From Clostridia bacterium (GTDB lineage Bacteria > Bacillota > Clostridia > Christensenellales > Aristaeellaceae), in NCBI GenBank assembly GCA_017484085.1, contig JAFUTW010000013.1, positions 62,001 to 126,000 of the forward strand: a stretch of 64,000 nucleotides of DNA, written 5' to 3'. Numbering within the stretch: the first letter of the stretch is position 1; each line of letters begins with the position of its first letter. The notes under the pieces are model-generated. The model did no database searches and had not been told where the DNA came from. It saw nothing but the letters and a program-made list of their open reading frames with translations. Below are positions 25,454-31,953 of the stretch, piece by piece. Both the position numbers and the translations under genes were made by a program.

Positions 25454-27256
25454 ATGAACAAGCGGTTTATTGTGTGCACGGCACTTATCCTGGCGTTATT
25501 GTGCTGTACCCTGGGCACTCTTGCGGAGGGCTATCAGGCCGGCGACTACGAAGCTGAAGCAAACGGGCATAACGGCCCGATTCACGTGCAGGTCCGCTTC
25601 AGTTCGGATGCCATCGAAAGCGTGACCGTCACAGCGCACAAGGAGACGCCGATGATCTCGGATACAGCGCTCACGCAAATCCCGGAGGAAATCGTCCGCT
25701 ACCAGTCCCTGGCGGTCGACGGGGTCTCCGGTGCGACCTTTACATCCATGGCCGTCAAAAACGCCGTCGCTGACGCCGTCGCTCAGGCCGGCGGAGACGC
25801 CGCTGCTCTCCGCAAGGCGCCGGTCGTCTATGACCGCGCCCAAAACCAGGACCTTAATACCGAGATCCTCGTCGTCGGCGGAGGCATGGCAGGTCTTTCT
25901 GCCGCCGTTACGGCGGGCGATAAGGGCGCAAAAGTGATCCTAGTTGAAAAGCTGGATGTCCTCGGCGGCACGCTGGATGTCGCAGCCGGCTATCTGCTGA
26001 CGGTCAATGCCGGGACGAATGACCCTGCGATCAACGACGATCTGGAGCATGTCATGTCCTTCTACAGGGCGCAGCTTTCCGATTCCGTCAGGCAGCCCGA
26101 TTTCGCCTTCACCGAAAACCTCATGGCCCAGACCGGAGCGACCATCGATTACCTCACCTCGCTGGGCTTTGAAAGCGTCTGCGTCGACCTCGGCAATTAC
26201 CCGTGCAGCATCTATAACGTCGGCTATGACTTTGCGGACAAGCTCGTCAAAAAAGCCGCAGAGGAAGGCGCCGAGATCCTTACCGGCACAAAGGCGGAGC
26301 GCATCCTGATGGAAAACGGCGCCGCCGTCGGCGTGCAGGTTTCCAACCGGCAGGGCACCTTTACGATCCACGCAGACAAGATCATCTTTGCGACCGGCGG
26401 AGCCAACTGGTCTGCAGAGCTGAAAGACGCGGAGCCGAACCTCCGGGTCGTCGACCTCAATGAAAAGGCCGGCATCGGCAGTACGGGCGAAGGCATGCGC
26501 ATGCTCGCCGAGGCCGGAGCGAAAATGAGCGACAGCCTGTATGTCAAATCCTCCCAGTATGACTTTGCCCCTGCCTTTGGATGGAACACATCCTCCATGC
26601 CCAGTATCAGTGACAATACGCCGGTCGTAGATGGTTCCAATACGCCCGCAGCCCAGCAGACCATGCTGGTGGACAGCGAAGGCCTCCGCTTTACCAGCGA
26701 GGCGCGCGCGGCAGATACCATCATCAACAAAAAGATGATCGACCACGGTTCTCCCGCCTACTGGACCATCCTGGATGCTGAAAATGCCATCGGTGTCGAT
26801 CCGGCCTTTACGGAGACCGTCGCCCGGATGAGCGCGCAGAACAATCCGAAGATCGCCGTTTACGGTGAAACGATCGAACAGCTGGCGGAGAACATGGGGG
26901 TGCCCGCCGAGAACCTCCGCAAGACCTTTGACGAATACCAGGAAGCCTGCAAATCCGGCCGGGACGAATGCGGAAAAGCTGCGGAGTACCTGATCCCCTA
27001 CGCTGAAGACGGCGGATATTACGCGGTTTACCGCCGCCCCGGTTCCTGGGGCACCATCGGCGGCGCCTTCGTCGATGCGCAGCAGCACGTCGTCGATGAT
27101 GCCGGCAATGCCATCCCGAACCTCTTTGCGGCAGGCGAAGTCGCCACTGCACAGCTCTTCGGCGATTACTACTTCGGCAGCTTCTCCCTCGGCCTTTATA
27201 CCACCGCGGGGCGGATTGCCGCCGAAACTGCTGTGGCAGAACTTCAGGCCAACTAA
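25454..27256 (+). CDS. Exported FMN/FAD fumarate-reductase-like flavoprotein
   Basis: This 600-residue protein has a signal peptide (1-24), an FMN-binding domain whose SGAT motif (92-95) would carry a covalently bound FMN on T95, and a FAD_binding_2 domain beginning at GGGMAGLSAA (142 on). It resembles extracytoplasmic fumarate, urocanate or related reductases that receive electrons through flavinylated chains. The C-terminal FAD segment reads ATAQLFGDYYFGSFSLGLYT. AAAGGAG precedes the ATG. It follows the flavin reductase gene and ends at a strong terminator. The substrate is undetermined; ApbE, needed for flavinylation, is not in the window. Confidence 0.9.
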   Translation: MNKRFIVCTALILALLCCTLGTLAEGYQAGDYEAEANGHNGPIHVQVRFSSDAIESVTVTAHKETPMISDTALTQIPEEIVRYQSLAVDGVSGATFTSMAVKNAVADAVAQAGGDAAALRKAPVVYDRAQNQDLNTEILVVGGGMAGLSAAVTAGDKGAKVILVEKLDVLGGTLDVAAGYLLTVNAGTNDPAINDDLEHVMSFYRAQLSDSVRQPDFAFTENLMAQTGATIDYLTSLGFESVCVDLGNYPCSIYNVGYDFADKLVKKAAEEGAEILTGTKAERILMENGAAVGVQVSNRQGTFTIHADKIIFATGGANWSAELKDAEPNLRVVDLNEKAGIGSTGEGMRMLAEAGAKMSDSLYVKSSQYDFAPAFGWNTSSMPSISDNTPVVDGSNTPAAQQTMLVDSEGLRFTSEARAADTIINKKMIDHGSPAYWTILDAENAIGVDPAFTETVARMSAQNNPKIAVYGETIEQLAENMGVPAENLRKTFDEYQEACKSGRDECGKAAEYLIPYAEDGGYYAVYRRPGSWGTIGGAFVDAQQHVVDDAGNAIPNLFAAGEVATAQLFGDYYFGSFSLGLYTTAGRIAAETAVAELQAN

Positions 27257-27275
27257 AACCATTCGGTAAAAACCC

Positions 27276-27310
27276 GGCGCTGATGCAGCCTTCCCTGCAT
27301 CAGCGCCTTT
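27276..27310. terminator. Strong bidirectional terminator
   Basis: GGCGCTGATGCAG pairs with CTGCATCAGCGCC over 13 bases, between convergent genes, with TTT on the plus strand and AAAA on the other flank. Confidence 0.85.
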
Positions 27311-27328
27311 CTGTATTCTTTTCAGTCT

Positions 27329-28072
27329 TTACTGCGGCAGGACCTCTCCGGTCTGCTCCGGGTCCGGCTCCGCTTCCGTCTGCGTCTGCGGCGCAACAGA
27401 AGCGTCGTATCCCAGGCACTCCAGGGAAAGGCCGGCCATCGTACCGTCTTCCATCAGAACAGCCAGAGCTTCGTCGACCGCTGCCCTTTGTTCTTCCTTT
27501 TCGCCGGAGAGCAGGAAGCTGACCGGCTCCGCTTCGTCCAGGTAAGACGCGACGGCGATATCCGCCAGCGGATGCTCATCCAGATAGGCGAGTGCCGAAA
27601 AGACATCCCAGATCATGTAGTCCGCCCTGCCCGAGACCAGCTGCTCCAGCTGCTCTTCCGCCGTATCCGCCAGGGCCTGGGTATGGCCGTCCGTCTCAAA
27701 CCCCTCGTCGGCGTCCCCGCGGACGATCACGGTCTGCCGGTTGTATGCGTAAGGGGCAGAGAAGGCAAAGCGCTCCGCCTCTTCTTCCTGCGGCACTGCG
27801 CCCAGGACCAAATCATAGCGCCCCTGCGCAAGGCCTTCCAGCGCCTCTCCCTCCCCGGCTTCAGCGAAGACCGCCTGTGCGCCCAGGTGCTCTGCCACGG
27901 CCTGCACGGCTTTCCGGTTAAAGAGCGCCAGCGCGCCCGCGTCCTCTTCGTATTCGCACAGCAGCGCAGGATTCTCCGCCGCCGCAACGATCTCCTGCGG
28001 CGCCGCGGTTTCCGCCTGCGCCATTCCGGCAGCGGTTATGAGCGCTGCCAGCACTAGAAAAAGCTTCTTCAT
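27329..28072 (-). CDS. Orphan family 3 substrate-binding protein
   Basis: The 247-residue exported protein has a signal peptide ending GMAQAE and a reduced SBP_bac_3 fold: ALAQGRYDLVLGAV-type segment (GLAQGRYDLVLGAVPQEEE), FAFSAPYAYNRQTV and SGRADYMIWDVFSALAYL. It is very acidic at its C-terminus. No permease or ATPase is adjacent, so it may serve a distant transporter or act as a sensor. The ATG at 28072 is preferred because GAGGG lies 8 bases upstream; in-frame GTG and ATG at 28081 and 28078 are too close to that site. Confidence 0.78.
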   Translation of the reverse strand: MKKLFLVLAALITAAGMAQAETAAPQEIVAAAENPALLCEYEEDAGALALFNRKAVQAVAEHLGAQAVFAEAGEGEALEGLAQGRYDLVLGAVPQEEEAERFAFSAPYAYNRQTVIVRGDADEGFETDGHTQALADTAEEQLEQLVSGRADYMIWDVFSALAYLDEHPLADIAVASYLDEAEPVSFLLSGEKEEQRAAVDEALAVLMEDGTMAGLSLECLGYDASVAPQTQTEAEPDPEQTGEVLPQ

Positions 28073-28106
28073 ATGCATCACCCTCAGCCCTTTCTGTTTT
28101 TCTTTT

Positions 28107-28134
28107 ATTGTATCGATTTTTCAGCCGGTTTCAA
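28107..28134 (-). promoter_or_regulatory. Promoter of the orphan binding protein
   Basis: On the minus strand TTGAAA and TACAAT are 16 bases apart, about 35 bases before the start codon. Confidence 0.5.
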
Positions 28135-28157
28135 GCCCTTGAACGGTTTTGCCCTGA

Positions 28158-28185
28158 AAAGAAGAGCGGCGCTCAGAAGCGCCGC
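28158..28185 (-). terminator. Terminator overlapping the end of the glycine-rich gene
   Basis: AGCGCCGC and GCGGCGCT form an 8-base stem with a TCTG loop on the minus strand, followed by TCTTCTTTTC. The 3' arm falls on the last codons and stop. Confidence 0.65.
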
Positions 28186-28466
28186 CCGGTGCTCGAACCA
28201 CGGGAGCCGCCGCTGCGGCCGAAGCTGCCGCCGCCAAAGCCTCCCATGCCGCCCAGGCCACCCATGCCGCCGAATCCTCCGCCCATCGGGGGACGGGGAC
28301 CGAAGCCGCGGGGACCAAAGCCGCCCCTCGGCGGACGGCGTCCGTAATGATGCGGGCCGTAGAATCCGCCGCCCCAGAAGGGGTCCATCGGCGGGCGGCG
28401 ATAAATCCTGCGGCGCGGGCGGAAGAGTACAGACAGGATGAACAGGAAGAACAGGAACTCCAACAT
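28173..28466 (-). CDS. Small membrane-anchored glycine/arginine-rich protein
   Basis: The 97-residue protein has one N-terminal hydrophobic helix (LEFLFFLFILSVLF), a basic patch RPRRRIYRR, then a low-complexity tail rich in Gly, Pro, Phe and Arg. A good AGGAGG ribosome site precedes the ATG. No enzyme family is recognised. It sits alone behind a manganese-type riboswitch with its own promoter and terminator, so it is likely expressed when Mn is high and may help handle the metal or the envelope. That role is inference. Confidence 0.7.
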   Translation of the reverse strand: MLEFLFFLFILSVLFRPRRRIYRRPPMDPFWGGGFYGPHHYGRRPPRGGFGPRGFGPRPPMGGGFGGMGGLGGMGGFGGGSFGRSGGSRGSSTGRRF

Positions 28467-28523
28467 TTTTCTACCTCCTGGCTTTCGCCGGTCCGGGATC
28501 GTTTGCTGCGGCTGCAGGTTATC

Positions 28524-28661
28524 AAAAAGACCTGCACCATGACCGCGTCACAGTGCAAGTCTTGCCTTTTCATTTGAACCGGATACCGGTATCCCTCCCG
28601 GCATCGGCTGACGGTGTCAAACCCGCCGGTCTCCCGGCGTTTGGCTACTCCCTTGCTGTGG
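28524..28661 (-). ncRNA. yybP-ykoY (manganese) riboswitch with terminator
   Basis: On the minus strand, immediately after a promoter, the leader reads AGCAAGGGAGTAGCC, then a GCCGGGAGACCGGC hairpin, GACACCGTCAGCCGATGCCG, and GGCAAGAC leading into the terminator. This order matches the yybP-ykoY element. The terminator is a 17-pair stem (28527-28543 with 28547-28563, some wobbles) followed by TTTTT. The glycine-rich protein gene starts 58 bases further on. Assignment rests on motif order recalled from the family, not on a covariance search. Confidence 0.75.
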
Positions 28662-28665
28662 GATT

Positions 28666-28694
28666 ATCGTACCACACCGCAAATCCCCTGTCAA
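28666..28694 (-). promoter_or_regulatory. Promoter of the riboswitch transcript
   Basis: TTGACA and TACGAT are 17 bases apart on the minus strand; transcription would begin at the first base of the riboswitch. Confidence 0.65.
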
Positions 28695-28762
28695 TACTTT
28701 TTGATAAAATATTTTCAGTTTCTGATTTTTCTTGACTTTTCGGGAGAGAACGCGGCTTGCGC

Positions 28763-29566
28763 TCACCGGATCATCTTCGGCGAGACGTATCCTTCCTTGC
28801 CGTTGGGCAGGCGGATCTGCACCCAGCCGTTTTCCGCAGTCGAGAGCAGCGGATAGCTCTCCCCGCCGAGCGCCCAGCCAATCGCCTTGCCGGATTTGGC
28901 CGGTGTCTCGCGGACGTTTACCGCCTTGCCGTCACGGATGCGGACGGTAAGGCTCATCGGCTTTTCCGGCGCCGGGGTCGGCGTCGCCGCAGGGCGCAGG
29001 ATCTGTCCGTAGGCCGCCAGCAGGCTCTCGTCCCCCGTCAGCCAAAGGGTGACGCGCTCATCCTCCAGGAACCGGACCGCCAGCAGTTCCTCCCGGCTCC
29101 CGCCGTCCGCCACGGGGAAAGCCATCCGCATCACATCCAGCCGGACGGTGCCCTCCAGTTCCAGCGAGCGGAAATCCGCCGATTCAAAGCGCTTCGGCGT
29201 AAAGCCCGGGGCATATACGGCCTTCCGCTCCTCCTCCGTCAGCTTCTGCAGCAGCCGGAAGCCCTGAAGGAGCGCCTGCTGCTGCCCTTCGCGGGAGCCT
29301 TTGCCCTCCGAGAGAGCAGACCGTCCGTCCGCCTCCTGGAAGCAGACGTCGTTCATCAGCCGGTGAGCGTCAAAGGCACCGTCTGCAGCGATCACCGTCT
29401 CTCCCCAGGCCACATCATTCGCCGACCAGATCCAGTCGTTAAAGGAATCCGTCAGGAGCTTTGCAAACCGGTTTGTAAAATCAAGCTCCACCGGCTGAAC
29501 CTCCGCCAGGGCGCATCCCGCCGCCAGCAGCATCAGGATGAGGAGCACGGCAAGTCTCTTTTTCAT
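28763..29566 (-). CDS. Exported protein with C-terminal SH3b domain
   Basis: The 267-residue protein starts with a hydrophobic signal (MKKRLAVLLILMLLAAGC), which contains a weak lipobox-like LLAAGC and also an ALAE cleavage site, so it may be secreted or lipidated. Residues about 22-190 are an unassigned domain. After a short Pro/Thr linker, an SH3b domain spans about 205-267 (NVRETPAKSGKAIGWALGG to GYVSPKMIR). Wall binding is likely. Other SH3b proteins in the window lie at 22122-23243 and 31954-34536. Confidence 0.75.
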   Translation of the reverse strand: MKKRLAVLLILMLLAAGCALAEVQPVELDFTNRFAKLLTDSFNDWIWSANDVAWGETVIAADGAFDAHRLMNDVCFQEADGRSALSEGKGSREGQQQALLQGFRLLQKLTEEERKAVYAPGFTPKRFESADFRSLELEGTVRLDVMRMAFPVADGGSREELLAVRFLEDERVTLWLTGDESLLAAYGQILRPAATPTPAPEKPMSLTVRIRDGKAVNVRETPAKSGKAIGWALGGESYPLLSTAENGWVQIRLPNGKEGYVSPKMIR

Positions 29567-29704
29567 CTTCCGCCGTCCTTTCTATAGTCGCATAATACTT
29601 ACCTAAATAATTGATAGCAGTAAGATTATAAACGTTTTGGAAAGGCTCGGCAACGGTTTTGCCGAAAACAGCGGACGCCTGCCTGTTTCATGCGGGCTAC
29701 TAAA

Positions 29705-29739
29705 AAACCGCCTCCGCCCGGGCGGGCGAAAGCGGTTTT
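29705..29739 (-). terminator. Terminator of the alanyl-tRNA synthetase gene
   Basis: On the minus strand AAACCGC pairs with GCGGTTT around a GC-rich inner stem (CGCCCG/CGGGCG) and is followed by TTTT, 13 bases after the stop. Confidence 0.75.
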
Positions 29740-29751
29740 GTAAGATTCTGA

Positions 29752-31557
29752 TTACTTCTCCGGGTCAGCGCCGATGACAGCCTTGATGCGGCGGACGCCG
29801 GCGGAAGAAGACTCTTCCTTCTTGATCGTGAAGCTGACCAGCTCGCCGGTGTGGCTGGCGTGCGGGCCGCCGCAGATCTCCTTGCTGTAGGGCCCCATGG
29901 TGTACATGCGCACACGCTCGCCGTACTTGCTCTCGAACAGGCCGATGGCGCCCTCCGCCTTGGCTTCCGCCACGGTGGTCTCCTTCATCTCGATCGGCAC
30001 ATCCGCCTGGATCCACTCGTTGACCAGCGCCTGGACCTCCGCGATCTCCTCCTTGGTCATCTTGCGGCCGAAGGTGAAGTCGAAGCGCAGGCGCTCCGCG
30101 GTGATGTTGCTGCCCTTCTGGGCGACCTCCGGGCCGAGCACCTTGCGCAGCGCAGCGTGAAGCAGATGCGTCGCGGTGTGCAGGCGGGTGGTCTGCAGGC
30201 TGTGGTCAGCCAGGCCGCCCTTGAAGCGCTGCTCCGCACCCTGCTGGCTGTTCTTCTGGTGCGCCTCGAAGTTGGCCTTGAAGCCTTCCTCGTCGATGGT
30301 GAGGCCGCGCTCCGCCGCCAGTTCCTTCGTCATTTCGACGGGATAGCCGTAGGTCGCGTAGAGTTCGAAGGCCGTCTGGCCGTCGATGATCTTGCTCTCG
30401 CCCATCTTGGCGACGTACTTTTCAAACTCGCGTTCGCCCTGACGCAGGGTGCGCGCAAAGCGGGTCTCCTCCAGCTTGAACTGCTCCATGACGAAGCCCT
30501 CGTTCTGGCGCAGCTCCGGATAAACCTCCGCGTACTGGTCGATGATGACCTTCGCGATCTCGCCGGTGAAGCCCTCGGCCATGCCCAGCTTCATGCCGTA
30601 GCGCACGGCGCGGCGGATGAGGCGGCGCAGCACGTAGCCCTGATCCACGTTGGAGGGGCTGACGCCGCGCGGATCGCCCATGATGAAGGTGGCGGTGCGC
30701 AGGTGGTCGGCCACGATGCGGAAGGCCTTGGTGGTCTCCTCGTCATCGTCGTACGCCTTGCCGGAGAGCTCCGCGATCTTGGCGATGATGCCGGTGAAGG
30801 CGTCCGTCTCGTAAACCGTCTTGACGCCGTTCAGCGTACAGATGGTGCGCTCCAGGCCCATTCCCGTATCGACGTTCTTCTTGGCCAGCGGCTCGTACTT
30901 GCCTTCCGCCGTCTTGTTGTACTGCATGAAGACGTCGTTCCAGATCTCCAGGAAGCGCCCGCAGCTGCAAGCGGGGGAGCAGTCGGGTCCGCACGGCGGC
31001 TGATCCTTGATGATGAACATCTCGGTATCCGGGCCGCAGGGGCCGGTCTGTCCCGCGGGGCCCCACCAGTTGTGCTTGCGCGGCAGGAAGTAGATGTTCT
31101 TGGGATCGACGCCGTTTTCCATCCAGTAGCCGGCAGCCTCTTCATCCCTCGGGATGTCGCCCTCGCCCTCAAACACGGTGAAGGCCAGCTTATCCTTGGG
31201 CAGGCCCAGATACTCGGGGCTTGTCAGGAACTCCCAGCTCCAGGCGATCATTTCCTTCTTGAAGTAGTCGCCGAGGGACCAGTTGCCCAGCATCTCAAAG
31301 AAGGTGAGGTGGGAGGAGTCGCCCACTTCGTCGATGTCGCCCGTGCGGATGCACTTCTGCACGTCGGTCAGGCGGGTGCCGGCCGGGTGCTTGCTGCCCA
31401 GCAGATAGGGGACGAGCGGATGCATGCCCGCAGTCGTAAAGAGCACCGTGGGGTCATTCTCCGGGATGACGGAGGCGCTGGGGATCACCGCATGTCCCTT
31501 GCTCTTGAAGAAGTTCAGCCACATGCTGCGCAGTTCGCCGGAAGTAGTCGGTCTCAT
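29752..31557 (-). CDS. alaS: Alanyl-tRNA synthetase, short form without C-Ala domain
   Basis: This enzyme charges tRNA-Ala. The 601-residue protein has the class II catalytic domain (FTTAGMHPLVPYLLG, FFEMLGNWSLGDYF, GMGLER), the tRNA-recognition domain and a complete editing domain with HTATH and CGGPH zinc-binding residues. It ends right after the editing domain (AGVRRIKAVIG), lacking the roughly 270-residue DHHA1/C-Ala part of the usual 870-residue enzyme. A terminator follows 13 bases later, so the end looks genuine. I chose the ATG at 31557 because AGGAG lies 8 bases upstream; the ATG at 31563 is too close. Confidence 0.9.
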   Translation of the reverse strand: MRPTTSGELRSMWLNFFKSKGHAVIPSASVIPENDPTVLFTTAGMHPLVPYLLGSKHPAGTRLTDVQKCIRTGDIDEVGDSSHLTFFEMLGNWSLGDYFKKEMIAWSWEFLTSPEYLGLPKDKLAFTVFEGEGDIPRDEEAAGYWMENGVDPKNIYFLPRKHNWWGPAGQTGPCGPDTEMFIIKDQPPCGPDCSPACSCGRFLEIWNDVFMQYNKTAEGKYEPLAKKNVDTGMGLERTICTLNGVKTVYETDAFTGIIAKIAELSGKAYDDDEETTKAFRIVADHLRTATFIMGDPRGVSPSNVDQGYVLRRLIRRAVRYGMKLGMAEGFTGEIAKVIIDQYAEVYPELRQNEGFVMEQFKLEETRFARTLRQGEREFEKYVAKMGESKIIDGQTAFELYATYGYPVEMTKELAAERGLTIDEEGFKANFEAHQKNSQQGAEQRFKGGLADHSLQTTRLHTATHLLHAALRKVLGPEVAQKGSNITAERLRFDFTFGRKMTKEEIAEVQALVNEWIQADVPIEMKETTVAEAKAEGAIGLFESKYGERVRMYTMGPYSKEICGGPHASHTGELVSFTIKKEESSSAGVRRIKAVIGADPEK

Positions 31558-31672
31558 ATCCATATCTCCTTATTGATTGTTTTTTCAATTCACGAAACTG
31601 CATGAAAGAAGCTTGCCGCAGGATGACTCTTTGCCGCTTTCGCGTTCCTCCTTCCCTGGCGGGTGAGGCAAT

Positions 31673-31812
31673 AACCTCATCCGCCTCGCTTCGCTCGGCA
31701 CCTTCCCCATAGGGGAAGGCAAGGCCAGGGAAGTTTCTATGCGCTCCTCTTGTCTCCCCTTTATAGGGAGAGGAACCATCCGATTTTCGGATGGTGGAAG
31801 GGTTTGTTACCC
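31673..31812. repeat. Modular intergenic repeat, copy C
   Basis: Modules shared with the other two copies are AACCTCATCCG, GCCTCGCTTCGCTCGGC, CCTTCCCCATAGGGGAAGG, CTCCCCTTTATAGGGAGAGG and ACCATCCG/CGGATGGT followed by GGAAGGGTT. It lies between the alaS promoter and gene, inside the alaS leader. The 396-base gap 31558-31953 otherwise holds only that promoter and the terminator of the gene to the right. Confidence 0.72.
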
Positions 31813-31852
31813 CACATAATCCGAAAGGGCAATCATCCAAAGCATCCGGTTC

Positions 31853-31881
31853 ATTATAGGTTTGCCCTTTTGCCCTGTCAA
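31853..31881 (-). promoter_or_regulatory. Consensus promoter of alaS
   Basis: TTGACA and TATAAT, both perfect, are 17 bases apart on the minus strand. They lie nearly 300 bases from the alaS start, so the mRNA has a long leader that includes repeat copy C. Confidence 0.8.
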
Positions 31882-31895
31882 CCCCGCAAGGCGAG

Positions 31896-31936
31896 AAAAA
31901 CCGGGGGACGACCGCGCCTTTGCGGCCATCCCCCGG
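31896..31936 (-). terminator. Terminator of the peptidoglycan-binding repeat protein gene
   Basis: On the minus strand CCGGGGGA pairs with TCCCCCGG, with an inner CCGC/GCGG stem, followed by TTTTT. It ends just before the alaS promoter. Confidence 0.85.
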
Positions 31937-31953
31937 CAGAGAGGGGGGCAATA

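Noticed and set aside
29700-29760. Frameshift or premature stop truncating alaS
   Set aside because: A terminator follows the stop within 13 bases and no remnant of the C-Ala domain is seen downstream in any frame.
31558-31850. T-box leader upstream of alaS
   Set aside because: No AGGGTGGNACCGCG-like antitermination sequence is found on the minus strand; GGAAGGAGGAACGCG is only superficially similar.
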